Under the pieces are notes generated by a model that saw only the letters and a program-made list of their open reading frames with translations, was not told the origin of the DNA and did no database searches. A stretch of 64,000 nt of DNA from contig CAJNDS010002168.1 in the NCBI GenBank assembly GCA_905221605.1, forward strand, positions 977,765 through 1,041,764, read 5' to 3'. Of the stretch, positions 31,346 through 43,342 are shown one piece after another; positions within the stretch are counted from its first letter, which is position 1; every line of letters starts with the position of its first letter. Origin of the DNA: Symbiodinium natans (taxonomy: Eukaryota > Sar > Dinophyceae > Suessiales > Symbiodiniaceae). Position numbers and translations under genes: made by a program.

Positions 31346-33860
31346 CACCGTCACCAGCACCATAATCATCATCATACTGATGCTGATGATGACCAACAAC
31401 CTCTACACATCCATCATGCTTCTCACTGCTCGCTAATGATTGTTGCGACTTGTGACTTGCAGGCGATAAACACTACCATGAGTTTTGGGTTGTAAGAAAA
31501 ACCGTATCTGTGTTATCTTGAACTCCGGGTGGTAGGGGTGGGCAAACCAGTCCTGAGCCGCTGCTCACTCTGAAGACTCCCTAAACCCTAAACCCTAAAC
31601 CCTAAACCCTAAACCCTAAACCCTAAACCCTAAACCCTAAACCTACAACTTCGAACCTCCGCGCCTCTGGGTCGTCCGAAGCGAAGGCCTCCCCCAGGGG
31701 CCGGCCATCTGGAAACCTGCGGGGATTTCTAGGGTTTGGGGTTTAGGGTTTAGGGTTTAGGGCTTAGGGTTTGGGGTTTAGGGTTTAGGGTTTAGGGTTT
31801 AGGGTTTGGGGCTTAGGGTTTAGGGTTTAGGGTTTAGGGTTTAGGGCTTTGGGGTTTAGGGTTCAGGGCTTGGGGTTGACATTTTAGCGTTTGGGGTTTA
31901 GGGTTTGGGTTTAAGGTTTAGAGCTTAGGGTGCAATGTGGGCCCTTGGCCTTTTTGGTGGCGAGGGAGAACCTGACAAACACGTAAAGGCATACATGGGG
32001 GGTGCCCTCTTTGGTACCGCGAAACCATCAGGAGTGCCGTATGCTTTACTGGAGACCCAGCCAGAGCCCCTTGAAGTCAACTCCATACATACCCTCAACC
32101 CCAAGACCTAAGCCCTAGAATAGGACAGAGACCATTAAAATCAATTCCCGGAAAAACAATCCTCCACATCTTTGGGTTTGTTTCATGGTCCCTGTACACG
32201 GGCCCTTGATTAGGGAATCCTTTTCTACCCCCCAAACCCCTCATAAAACCCAAGGGACCATTCTTCAGAAGGCTTTGAAGAAGGTAAGGGACCATATTAA
32301 GGGAGCATGTAACTTCCATGTCAAAAGGCCCATGAACCCTGGCTTTATGCCTGATCCCACAATCGAACTGCAATCGGTCCGAACAGAAGAGTTGCAACCC
32401 CATGTCGGCACCGAAGCGACACAACTGGACCCTCCGAGGTACTTCCCTCAAACCCGGAACCCCACAAACTTGACATTGGTGGCACAGTCCCTTGGATCTA
32501 ACGCCGCGAAGCCCTGAAAACCCCCAATGATTTGGGGGTGCACTTTACCGGGGTCTTGAGGAGCTGAGAGTGCCATACCATGTGCAGGTTTACGATAAGA
32601 AGGGACTACTAGTATAAAGAACCCAACATGGTAGGATCCCCTGACAAATTCATGACCCCAATGAGGTAGTCCTAAAACCGTAAACCCCCATGTATATGCC
32701 TACGCATCCTTCTTTCTTGGCAGAACTTAAGTTTCTCTAAGTGAGAGAAGGGAATCCCGAACTGGACCTCGAAATCATCCACTGCTTGGCGTCATTGAAC
32801 TTCAGCCATCTCGCCCCATCGCCTCTTGCCCCCAAAACCCTACAAAACCTGAATTCGGGTTTGGGGTTTAGGGTTTAGGGTTTGGGGTTTAGGCTTTAGG
32901 CTTTAGGCTTTAGGGTTTAGGGTTTCGGGTTTCGGGTTTCGGGTTTAGGGTTTAGGGTTTAGGGTTTAGGGTTTAGGGTTTAGGGTTTAGGGTTTAGGGT
33001 TTAGGGTTTAGGGTTTAGGGTTTAGGGTTTAGGGTTTAGGGTTTAGGGTTTAGGGTTTAGGGTTTAGGGTTTAGGGTTGCGACACACAACCCCAAACCCT
33101 AAGACACCCCGAAACCTTCAACAACAGAAGACCCCGCAGACCCCACAGACCTCGAAGACAACAAGGGCTTTCGGGGTTTAGGGCTTACTTGGAGGTTCGC
33201 GGGTACTTTGGAACTGTAAACCAAAAAAAACCCCAAAGCCTAAAGCCTAAAACCCCAGCAGGGCCCCTCCTAAGAGGAACCCGGAGCGTGCCAAAGGTTC
33301 GGCGTTGCATTCGAGGGTGGGGCTTCGGTTTCAGTGCGCTACCGCCCTGGACTTGTGCTGGTTTTCGGGTGCTCACTCTCAGCTTGGGTAGTGTCACGGT
33401 CTTCTTCTGCTTGGGGTCCCCAGGTTCTGCAAACACCCAAAGGCCCAGGACTAGTTATACAGGAGAATGCTGCTACACAGAGCCTCAGAATCAGGGCACT
33501 ACAGAGGGTTTAGGGTTGAGGGTTGAGGGTTGAGGGTTTACCCCCTAAGCCTCGGAAGCCTTGAATCCTAAACCCTACACCCTTATGTCCCCAAGACCCA
33601 AACCGCTAGAATCTAGAAGCCAAGCTCTTTTGTTACCAGCAAACCCGGGTGCGAAAACTTCGCATAGGGTTTAGGGTTTAGGGATTAGGGGTTTAGGGTT
33701 TAAGGTTTAGGGTTTCGGGGTTTCAGGGTTTAGGGTTTAGGAACCTACACCCGAGCGAGCTGACACCCCCGAAACCTGTGTACCTACATAACGGGTTTTG
33801 GGGTTTGGGGTTTAAGGTTTAGGGTTTAGGGTTTAGGGTTTAGGGTTTAGGGTGCTACTT
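31346..33860. repeat. Mosaic of TTTAGGG arrays with spacer
   Basis: A reverse array lies at 31579-31645. Forward arrays lie at 31727-31880, 32856-33078 (long), 33666-33740 and 33797-33853. 31880-32855 is mostly non-repeat. A 110-codon plus frame (32185-32517) has no recognisable domain and begins inside sequence shared with 15355-15385 (GGTAAGGGACCATATTAA). 33180-33530 holds opposed frames with no motif. No gene is called. Confidence 0.75.
32856..33078 (+). repeat. Long TTTAGGG array
   Basis: About 220 bp start with TTTAGGC and TTTCGGG variants and become perfect TTTAGGG from about 32943. The gradient from variant to pure units within one array is clear. Confidence 0.94.
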
Positions 33861-33970
33861 GGAGGTTCATGGGTAGTTAGTGCTGGGTTCTACGTGGGAT
33901 AACTATAATTCTAAGTGGTTATAATCTTATTTAGGGTGCTTATAACCCTAGTTATGGCTACCCATGAACT
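33861..33970. mobile_element. Foldback element, GGAGGTTCATGGGTAGTTA family
   Basis: GGAGGTTCATGGGTAGTTAG at the left, right end ATGGCTACCCATGAACT. It abuts a telomeric array on the left. 110 bp. Confidence 0.74.
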
Positions 33971-35139
33971 AGCTAGCCAAACCAGAAACCCTGAACCTGG
34001 AACCCTATACATCCTCAACCCTATAAACCTAAACCTGAAACCAACCCTATGAACCCGACCGAAAATCCCTGAACCCAAAACCCCGAAGCCAAAAGCCTAA
34101 ACCTTGAAGCCCTAAACCCGAAACCCTAATCCCTAAACCCTAAACCCGAAACCCTAAACCCTAAACCCCTCAACCCAGCCGAAGGGCTCTTCCGCAACCT
34201 TTGGCGCCCGTTCAGCCAGCCGTCCTGGTGGCTAGGTCTCAGGCTTTAGGGGTTTAGGAATTAGGGTTTTTGGGATTTAGGGTTTTTGGGATTTAGGGTT
34301 TAGGGCTTAGGGTTTAGGAATCACGGCTTTAGGACTTCGGGGTTTAGGATGAGGGGTTTAAGTTTTTGGGGGTTGAGGACTTAGGGGCTTTAGGGCTTCG
34401 GGGTTTGGCTTTGGGTTTAGGACTTCGGGCCGGCTTGCAGTTTTTGGATTTAGGGCTTGTTTAGGGTTTAGGGAGTAGGGTTTAGGGTTTAGGGTTTGGG
34501 GTTTAGGGCTTGGGGCTTAGGGTTTAGGGCTTAGGGCTTAGGGTTTAGGGTTTTGGGCTTAGGCATGTGTCAGGGCTTAGGGATGTTGAGGGCGGGCGGC
34601 TTCAGGGCTTTAGGTTAGGATCTTCCCCCTTATGCTAGCAGTTCTGAATCCCTATCAAGGACTGTTAGTATAAGGGTGAACATCCCCAGCTTTAGGGGGT
34701 TTACGGTTGCCTCTTCCTTGGTCATGCCTTTTTCAGCTCGGGGCCTGTCTTTCTTCCCGCCTGATGGCCTTTGGGGCGTTGAGGGCTGAAGGTTTAGGAC
34801 CCTGAACCCTAAACCTTAAGCCTTAAACCCTAAACCCGTATTGGGGGACTCTAGGGCCTGTTCTGAGCAATGCCCTCAGCTGAAGCCGGCTCAAACCAAA
34901 AACCATTCGCTGAACCCTAAACCCTGGACCCTAGACCCTAAACAAAATCCTGTCCTGGACGTACACGCCGTTGATGGCCTGAGCCACGAGTCTGAGGGGT
35001 CAGCGTGCTCTGCGAAAGGTTCCGAGGACTAAACGAAAAGGTTAATGAGAACAAGAAGAAGAAGAAGCAGTGCAATAGGTAATAAGGCTCCAACAGGCCT
35101 ATTGGGGTTCTGATAGCTCCAATTAGAGCTTGGGCTATG
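33971..35139. repeat. Decayed TTTAGGG/CCCTAAA sequence
   Basis: Reverse-sense units lie at 34000-34170 and decayed forward units at 34230-34560. The 63-codon frame at 34841-35032 and its antisense at 34938-35147 show no motif. Confidence 0.7.
34615..34688. mobile_element. Foldback element, TTGGGATGTTCCCCC family, short copy 6
   Basis: TTAGGATCTTCCCCCTTATG joins almost directly to AATCCCTATCAAGGACTG and TATAAGGGTGAACATCCCC. The central GGGATTATAGTAGGGGGTACT part is missing, leaving 74 bp, as expected from deletion at a hairpin tip. Confidence 0.75.
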
Positions 35140-35528
35140 TAGAGCACACATTATGTGCGTATCGATGCCTCAACACCTCCGATTATAATATTAACAATCA
35201 TAGTCATAATCATATACGTATATACTCATTGTAGTACTAATAATCATAATCATATAGTGTATATAGAGATATACTCATTAGAAGGCTAATTTTCACGTGT
35301 ATACTAATTGTTATGCTAATAATCATAATCATATAGTATACTGCTTCGAGACACATTTGCAATACTAATTCCACTAATTACAATACTAATCATCATAATT
35401 ATAATCATACATATATATATATGTAATCATAATCATAATCACAATCATGAATATAATCATCTAGTCTGTATATATATATATATACGAGAGAGAGAGAGAG
35501 AGAGAAAAAACAAAAAAAAAAAAACTGG
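35140..35528. repeat. AT-rich ATAATCATA microsatellite
   Basis: Sequence built of ATAATCATAATCATA and TATATA words, then an AG run (35486-35504) and an A run, spans about 390 bp. It contrasts strongly in base composition with its flanks and holds no gene. Confidence 0.88.
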
Positions 35529-35624
35529 CTGGTTCTTATTAGGGAATGAGGGAAAGAGGGCCCTACAGATACCCTTTAATGGATGATATAGGGCCCTCTT
35601 TCCCTCATTCCCGACTAAGAACCA
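35529..35624. mobile_element. Foldback element, CTGGTTCTTAGTAGGGAATG family, intact copy
   Basis: The first 37 bases and the reverse complement of the last 37 agree at about 35 positions (CTGGTTCTTA, then GGGAATGAGGGAAAGAGGGC). The loop is about 22 bp. It lies directly beside an A run. This is the cleanest inverted repeat in the window. Confidence 0.82.
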
Positions 35625-35949
35625 GGGGAATAATCTGGGTGGGCAAGGGGGGTCTTCCGGCCTCGCCATTCCAGCCCCGGCGACCGCAGACGGCCACCGA
35701 GACGAGCGCCGCGCGCTCCTCCGTGCCCGAAAATGTGCTTCCGGTTTTAGGGGTTTGGGGTTTAGGGTTTAGGGTTTCAGGGATTGAGGGTTTCGGGGTT
35801 CAGGAGGCTTGGGGTTTTTAGGGTTCCGGGTTTTTTTGAGGGCATTGTCAGTGGAAGAGCGTGCCTCTTCCCATATTGCAAGCCCTGAGCCACGAGAAGC
35901 CCTGGAGCCAGCAAAGGAACCGCAACATGCAAGCACTTATGCTAAGACT

Positions 35950-36052
35950 TTGGGATGTTCCCCCTAAAACAAACAGCTCCTTACTGGGGATTCTAATGGA
36001 GGGGTACTCTAATCACTATTGGGGCCTGTTGGTATAAGGGGGAACATCCCAA
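35950..36052. mobile_element. Foldback element, TTGGGATGTTCCCCC family, copy 7
   Basis: TTGGGATGTTCCCCCTAAAA at the left, TATAAGGGGGAACATCCCAA at the right, 103 bp. A 73-codon frame starts at its right edge (36053-36274) with no recognisable domain. Confidence 0.82.
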
Positions 36053-36797
36053 TTGAGACTCCTCAAAGGCAAAGCACAGGTTGACCTCTCCTCCTGCCCT
36101 ATAACGGATCTTCGAAAAGTCTTCAACTCCAAAACCCTCAGAACCTTTCAGCAACTACTTGTGAAGCACCTAAAACTTCTCGATCCCTTACAGAAGCCTT
36201 TCGAAGGCCTTGCAGCAAAAGCAGCCTCAGACCCGGGCCCAGACCCCCACAGCCTAAACCCCGATAAGCTCTAGCTACACAAGCATTGAACCCCAACTCG
36301 ACATCCTAAACCCTACACCTTACAAACCGAAAGCTCTACCAGAAGGCTCCAATGTATTTCCCTCTTTTAATTGCTTAAAGTGAAAGGAGATTCTAGTCTA
36401 CTACCCCAAAAAAAGGTACTACGTAGGAGCCTGCGGGTCGACTCGAAGACCCTTTTCCTCCGGGAGCCGGACCTTGGCATCCTCCGCATCTACCAGGGCC
36501 TGGAAGCGGGAGTAGTCCACGTTTGCCTGGCAGCAGCGCACGGCCCATCGACGCCTAAGCTCTAAACCCTCAACCCTAAACCCGAAACCCTAAATCCCAA
36601 GCTGAACTGCATCTGGGAGTTCGGGGTAGTGGGAACAGCGGAGATAGCAAGAGCAACGGCAATATTCAGTAGCAATAGCACTAGCAATGGCAAATAGCAA
36701 TCGCAAACAATAGCAGCAGGGGTAAAGTAGGAGTCGGAGTCGTAGCAAACATCGGCCTTCGAAGCCGGCTCGCAGCCCACAGCACCTAGGAGCAGAA

Positions 36798-36798
<1 letters not shown>
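36053..36798. other. Non-telomeric spacer with short frames
   Basis: Frames of 73 (36053-36274, plus) and 64 codons (36371-36565, plus) are present without motif. 36640-36770 is an AGCAATAGCA-type imperfect tandem repeat. No gene is called. Confidence 0.4.
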
Positions 36799-36848
<50 letters not shown>

Positions 36849-36921
36849 CATACATATACATATACATATACTATATACATATACATATACAGAAAAACAT
36901 ATACATGTACATGTACATATA
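36799..36921 (+). repeat. ATACAT hexamer microsatellite
   Basis: About 20 copies of ATACAT with a few interruptions lead straight into a TTTAGGG array at 36924. Both strands are open through it (poly Tyr-Met-Tyr-Val on the minus strand), which is an artefact. Confidence 0.93.
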
Positions 36922-36923
36922 CA

Positions 36924-39165
36924 GGGTTTAGGGTTTAGGGTTTAGGGTTTAGGGTTTCGGGTTTAGGGTTTAGGGTTTAGGGTTTAGGGTTTAGGGTTTA
37001 GGGTTTAGGGTTTAGGGTTGGATTGTTATGGGGTCACGGCAGCCCTAAACTCGAAACCCTTTAACAAGGCAAGACCCACAACCAGACAAAAGCTGTTGTT
37101 GGAGCCCCCCAACCTCTGAGCCACAAACCCCCGGGTTTTGGAACCCTTCAAAGGATTAGATGAGACACTTCCTAGTCCCTTGTACACATCATCTACGAAT
37201 CTTGGAATCCATTTCGGCAGTGCAACCTGAAGCCAAAACCTGGACCCTAAGAGCCTAAACCCTAAACCCTAAACCCTAAACCCTAAACCCTAAACCCTAA
37301 ACCCTAAACCCTAAACCCTAAACCCTAAACCCTAAACCCACACCTCGGAGCCGTGAGCCCTGACTTCCGTATCGCCGGTAGAGCGTTCAGGGTTCCAGGG
37401 CTTTTGAACTCTAAACTCCCGAATCAAAAAAAGCCTCAACCCGAAGCCCAAGCCCGAAAAAGCCTAAGCCCCTGACACCTACCTACACAGGAGCCCACCA
37501 GAGAGGCCAATCTCCCACACCCTAAACCCTAGGCCCTAGACCCTAAACCCTCAACCCTAAGCCCCAAACCCGAAACACCGCGAGGTATGTTCCATAGTTC
37601 AAGGGTCTTCTTGGGCTCTACGTTGGCCCTATCCCCGCACCTGATCCCTGACACCGAAGCCCCCACCCTAAGCTTTGCACCCCAAGTTTAGGGCTTAGGG
37701 TTTAGGGATTAGGGTTTCGGGTTTAGGGTTTAGGGTTTAGGGTTTAGGGTCTAGGGTTTAGGGTTTAGGGTTTAGGGTTTAGGGTTTAGGGTTTAGGGTG
37801 TAGGGTTTAGGGTTTAGGGTTTAGGCCGAAGTCCTGAACCCCCAAAGCCCTTGGGAGCCCCTACCAGAAGCCGTGAGCAGGGTCGTGGGCCGGCCCTCCG
37901 GCCCCTCGTCACAGGGCAACCCCGAGACCTCTCGCAGGGTACTCCAAAGACGCAAGCTTAGGGTTTCAGGGTTTGCTAGAGTGCTATAGGGTTATGGGGT
38001 TAATTGTAGGGTTTTAGGGTTGTAGGGCTTAGGGTTGGGGGTTCAGGGTTTCAGGGTTCAAGGTTTGCGGGTTTAGGGCTTCAAGGGTGCCCCAACACGC
38101 GTTAGTGCTTTACGGCTTTCGGGATCCCGAAGCTGTCAAGAAGCCTAAACCCTCGATGTGAAGCACAGAAGAGGCTCTGCAGTTCACGAGTTCCGGCAAA
38201 ATTGGGTTCAGAGACTTACCTGGCGCTTCAAGGGGCTCTGGGGCATTACTGGGGTTTAGGGTTTAGGGTTTAGGGTTTAGAGTTTAGGGTTTAGTGCCAT
38301 AATGTTGAAGTCGTCGGCGCAACCATTCCCAGCATCAGGTCAAGGCTTCTTGGGATTTTAGGGCTGGGGATTTTAACGAGGATTTTTAGGGAGATTATGT
38401 CGAGGGAATGCTTGAGGTGGGGAAGTCAGAATTGAGGATTTTTGGGAGGATTTTTGGAAAACGTAGGGTAGACCCTATGGATAAAACGGTTGAGGTAATC
38501 GGGCGGGGACTGGCAAGTTACGGGAGGCCAAACCTAACTCCCATGGCCCCCCTGCGGGGTGGTGTGGTTGGGGTTTGGGTTGAGGGTTAGGGTTTAGGGT
38601 TTAGGGTTTTGGGTTTTGGGTTTAGGGCTTAGGGCTTAGGGTTTAGGGTTTAGGGTTTAGGGTTTAGGGTTTAGGGTTTAGGAGCTTCACGGTCTCGGAA
38701 GTCGGGTTTTGGGTTCTTTTGGGGCTTGCAGGGCAGGCGAATGAGGCTTCCAAGCCGCTGTGGCCTGAGGGTCAAAGTTTCGGGATGAGGGTTTCGGGCT
38801 TAGGGTTTAGGGTAACTGCAGCGACTGCAGCGTCCTGGAGCGAAGCCCCCCCCCTAATCCTCAGCCCTACAGCCTCAGAACGGCCTTAACAACCCTCAAA
38901 TTCCGAAAACCGAAACTCACCCCGAGCACGAAAAACCACTTGACATCACAAACGAACTCTCGAAAACCCCCATACCCAAAAACAATTAAGCTGGGCAGCC
39001 TCTGGGTGCAGGTCTTCTGCGCCGGGCGTACCGGGAAGGAACCTGGAAGAGATGAGGGTTTGATGGGCTTCAGAGCTTCAGGGCTCAGGGTTTAGGGTTT
39101 AGGGTTACGGTCTCGTGTTTAGGGCTTAGGGTTGAGGATCTGGGCTTGGGGTGGTTGGGGTTCGC
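36924..39165. repeat. Mosaic of TTTAGGG arrays
   Basis: Forward arrays lie at 36924-37020, 37685-37826, 38253-38300 and 38585-38683, with a reverse array at 37255-37340. Intervening pieces, including 37830-38250 and 38690-39160, show no gene. Confidence 0.85.
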
Positions 39166-39734
39166 AAGCCCGTGGATAAACCCGAGCTTCAGCCAAAAGC
39201 ACATGGAATCATCCGAAAGCATCTGAAAGCATAACGTGTGGCAAAGTAAAGTAGGCGTGAATCAGTCAATACATCTGAAAAAGCTTAGAACTTCTACAGG
39301 ACTTTTATATCATGGTTCTCTGTTCATGTCTTTTGCTCCCTGGTACAGTAGCTTGCCTGCTTCATTTTTTCAAATTTTGGACGACGTGACAGACTAGAGC
39401 AAGAATGCAGCAACAACTGATGAAATTCCTGCGCTTGTCGCTCCAAATACACTTCATATCAGTTTACAATTTGTGCAGGCCCTCTTACAATCATTGTGTA
39501 GACATTGAAAGTTGTCATTTGCAGTCATCAAGAAAAACCATTGATGACAATAAGTCCTTGACTCCTTCACATTTCTTCCTTTCAAAGTCATTGATGACCC
39601 TTGAAACTGGACACTTTCAAATATCCCGCACAAATCCTGAATCGGATCTGTGGCTTCCAACAAGATCGGCAGAACAAGAAATCTGCAGTTGACCTTCCAA
39701 ACGCACAGCTCTTTTGCAAGGCATTGGCTACAAC
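39166..39734. other. Unique AT-richer spacer with a 95-codon frame
   Basis: This stretch is free of telomeric units and less GC-rich. A 95-codon ATG frame (39405-39692, plus) contains a loosely repeated CATTGATGACAA/CATTGATGACCC sequence and no recognisable domain. It could be an exon, but splice signals were not resolved. Confidence 0.3.
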
Positions 39735-39834
39735 TTGGGACGTTCCCCCTTATACAAGCAGTAATGGATAGGGATTATAATAGGGATACAATAATCCCTA
39801 TTAAGGACTGTTAGTATAAGGGGGAACATCCCAA
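39735..39834. mobile_element. Foldback element, TTGGGATGTTCCCCC family, copy 8
   Basis: TTGGGACGTTCCCCCTTATA at the left, TATAAGGGGGAACATCCCAA at the right, 100 bp. It is inserted in non-telomeric sequence. Confidence 0.82.
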
Positions 39835-40795
39835 GCTACAGCTCAAGAAAATGATCCTTAACAATCTTCTTGAAACATGCCCCTAAACCCTAAACCCTAG
39901 ACCCTAAACCCTAAACCCTAAACCCTAAACCTTAAACCCTAAACTCTAAACCCTAAACCCTAATCGTCATTCTTTGGGGTCCTCATCATCTCCAAGCAGC
40001 AGTAAGTGACCCTAGAGAATTCTCGCAAGCCAACGTCATTAGTTGAATGCGGTGGCTCCTTTGGCTTATAAGATTGCTTTGGGTTTAAGGTTTAGGGTTT
40101 AGGGTTTAGGGCTTAGGGTTTAGGGCTTAGCGTTCAGGGTTTGGGGTTTAGCAGCTTAGCGTTTGTGAGGACACAAAATACCGCAAGGAAGCGAAAGGGA
40201 GTATGCCCTTCATCCCCACTCTCCGCTTGACACAACAAGGCTATGTTTAGCGTTGCGGGTTGAAGGTGTAGGGATCAAAAGCCCAGACTTACGAAGCTCC
40301 CGAGGCTACCTCGACAACCCTAAACCCTAAACCCTAAAGCCAGGCGACCGCCGGCAGAGGCCGCAGACACGAGGTATCCCCAGCCAGCAGGAAGGCATGG
40401 TTCCGAGACAAACCGACAGCGTAGAGTCTAGGTTGGGGGGGGGGGGGGGGGCTTGGGATTCTGGGGTTTGGAGTTGAGGGTTTGAAGCTTTGCTGGGTTG
40501 ATGGGTCTGCATGGGGCAAAGTGAACTTCGGCTGTTCAGGCTTCATAAGGTTTAGGTTTGAAGGTTTAGGGTTTGAGGGTTTGAGGTCGGGCTAAAGGGC
40601 TGAGGTTGGATAGAGAGCCTGCAGGGGCTTTGAGGCTGCGGCGAAGGAGAACTCAGGGCTTCACAACATGTTCACAACCTCCATGCAAACGCGTCGTTCA
40701 CTTGTAGGGGTTAAGGGCTTTAAGGGGTTCAGGCGCTTTGGTGAGTTGCGGGGGTTAAGGGCATATAGGCTTTATGGGCAAGCGTTTAAAAATGG

Positions 40796-40918
40796 TTGGG
40801 ATGTTCCCCCTGATACTAACAGTCCTTAACAGGGACTACAGTAGGGAGTTAAGGGCTGTTAGTAGAAGGGGGTACTACAATCCGTACTAAGGACTCTTAG
40901 TATAAGGGGGCATCCCAA
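40796..40918. mobile_element. Foldback element, TTGGGATGTTCCCCC family, copy 9 with internal duplication
   Basis: TTGGGATGTTCCCCCTGATA at the left, TATAAGGGGGCATCCCAA at the right. The copy is 123 bp because a GGGCTGTTAGTAGAAGGGGG segment from the right arm is repeated near the middle. Confidence 0.8.
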
Positions 40919-42340
40919 GTTGAAGGGCTTAGGGTGTTGCCAGCATGCATAGTCAGCGTGTGTTGGCCTGGGCAACACATCAACATCAAGTCGATCAGAA
41001 CCTTCTTGTCCTCAACCTAACTACCCTGAGTAGGGGGTATCACCTATCAGTTGTGGCACTGTGTGTCTTTAGGGCTTTAGGGGCCCTTGGTCGGGATAGC
41101 TGAGGACATATCAGAAGCTCAGTGGGCCTTACCGTCCTGAAGGCCCGAGAAGATTCAGCTTTAGGGGCTTTCAGGCCTATCCGGGTTTAGACGCTTGGAG
41201 CCGAAGGTGGGCATTTTGAGTCGCGATCCAAGATCATCCTTCCAACAACTGGAAAGAGTTTGAAGGTCCATAATAAGGGGAACTAAGACCTTCCAAGCAG
41301 GGCGATCTCAAATCTCAGGCGCGTAGCTGCGGTAGTCCCCTACTTACAGCCCGACGTACATGTCTCCATGCGCCTTCAAGCGCACCCCCAGCCCTGAAGT
41401 TAAAGCAATAAAACAACCCCCTACATGTACCTGAACATCTCATTATACTCCGCGCAAATATTTGCCTCAATAGTCCCTTGGGTTTGGGATCTAAAAAAAA
41501 AGATAGAACCCAAGGGAGCTGTATGTAGTACACCGAGAGAGCCCCAAAAGCCTTACTTGCCGGCGTTGGAGTTGGGTCCACGCTTGGGTCCACTCTTGAC
41601 CACCTGGGGGCAGCTTTTTGGGGGGGGGGGCTGCTTTGGGGTGTACTTAGGGGGCATTTTTGTTCCAGGTTGGGAATTGCAACGGGCGCGCAGCCCTAAA
41701 CCCTAACCCCCAAACCCTCAACTCTAAGCCCTAAACCCGATAGCTTAAGCATGCCCAACCCGAAGGCGCGAGTGAGATCGTGGGGCGGCAGCGAGGGAAA
41801 TGAAAGGCAAGGTTTCCGTGACATGTTGATCACACCGGCGCGAACGGGTTTAGGGTTCAAGGTTTGGGGTTTGGCGATGGGGGTTTTGGGCTTCGGGTTT
41901 AGGGTCTTGAGTTTGGGGCTAGATGATTTTGGGTTTTGGGGTGTCTGGGATGAGAAAGCCCTGCAGGGTCTGCTAAAACATGTCTACCAGAAACTACCAA
42001 GCCGCAATTGAAAACAAACGCAATGTCCCTGAACCCGAAAACCTCATCTGAAAACTGTCCGGCAAAACAATGAACCCTGAACCATTGACCCGACAGCCTA
42101 CAGAAAACCACCCTAAACCCTCCTTACAACCCTAAACCCTAAACCCTAATCCCTAATCCCTAAACCCTAAACCCTAAACCCTAAACCCTAAACCCTAAAC
42201 CCCAACATGCGCCAGAGGTGCGCTGACAAAGCGTCGGTTGTAGACGAAGCGCTTCTTTGCACGACCAGTCAGCTTCTGAGCAGACACCCAAAGAGCCCAG
42301 CAACCCTGCATTATAGGGTTCAGGGTTCAAGGCTTAACTT

Positions 42341-42453
42341 GAAGGTTCAAGGGTAGGTAGCAGTAGGGTTATGAGAAGCCTACATAAGGTTGTAACAAGT
42401 ATGATTCTAGCAACCTTACTTCGAGCCCCACTTGAAGCTACCCAGGAGCCTCT
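42341..42453. mobile_element. Foldback element, GGAGGTTCATGGGTAGTTA family, worn copy
   Basis: GAAGGTTCAAGGGTAGGTAG at the left, right end GAAGCTACCCAGGAGCCTC. About 113 bp. Confidence 0.6.
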
Positions 42454-43222
42454 AAGTAGGAGAAGTTTACGGTTCAGGGCTTAGGGGAGTATGCCCTTGT
42501 TTCATAGTAAGGATCCCAATCGAGGGCTTGAGTACCTAAGCCCTAACCCCAAACCCTAAACCCGAAGCCCTAAACCAAAACCCCCGGGTGGTTGTTGGAT
42601 GTTGGATGGATGAAGCTCTTCACGCCAAGCCTCGCTGATCAGCAGTTCAGGGCATCCCCATTGAGTGAGAATCCCAGATCCCTCTTGCGTAGGCATCCCA
42701 GCCATCCGAACATCCGAACCCTCAACCCTAAACCTTGAACCCTAAACCCCAAACACTCAACCCTACGGCACGTGTGAGGCCTACCCCCCCCCCACCCACC
42801 GGCCCGCCTCTAAGCACGTTTCAACACTGGGGTTCAGAGTGTATGGTTTCAAGGTAGCACCGAAGCTCTAGCGTTCAGGGCCCAGGGTTTAGGGGTTCAG
42901 GGGTTTAAGTGTTTGGGTTTAAGTGTTTGGGTTTAAGTGTTAGGGTTTAGGGTTTAGGGCTTATGGTTCGGGGTTTAGGGTTTAGGGCCAAAAGCTTAGG
43001 GCTTTTTAAGGGAAGCTGCACCCCATGTCCTTCTTCTTCTCGGCTTTCGCCACCTTCGGCGTCTGGTTCTTCACCTTTCCGGCTCGTGCCAAACCTCGAA
43101 GGGGTCCAGCTTTCGAGTGGGTTTAGGGTTTAGGGTTTTGGGTTTTGGGTTTTGGGTTCAGGGTCCCCTTCCTTTGCGTTTGGGGGACCGTTTTTTAACA
43201 TCCTTAAGGTAGCAAAACTGTT

Positions 43223-43342
43223 GGACCCTTAAGGTTGTACCCTTGGGTTTGGGGGAGCCGTTTACAGACCCTTAAGGTAGTATAAGGGCCATAGTGGAAG
43301 TATGTTAAGCGGAACCTTTAGGGGTACAACCTTAGGGGTACG
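43223..43342. mobile_element. Foldback element, GGGACCCTTAAGGTTGTACC family
   Basis: GGACCCTTAAGGTTGTACCC at the left. The reverse complement of the right end begins GTACCCCTAAGGTTGTACCC. Extra copies of the arm core (CCTTAAGGTAG) lie inside and just to the left (43200), so two elements may overlap. Confidence 0.55.

Noticed and set aside
36562-36886. Two minus-strand frames of about 100 codons
   Set aside because: Half of each is translation of the ATACAT microsatellite, and the rest has no motif.
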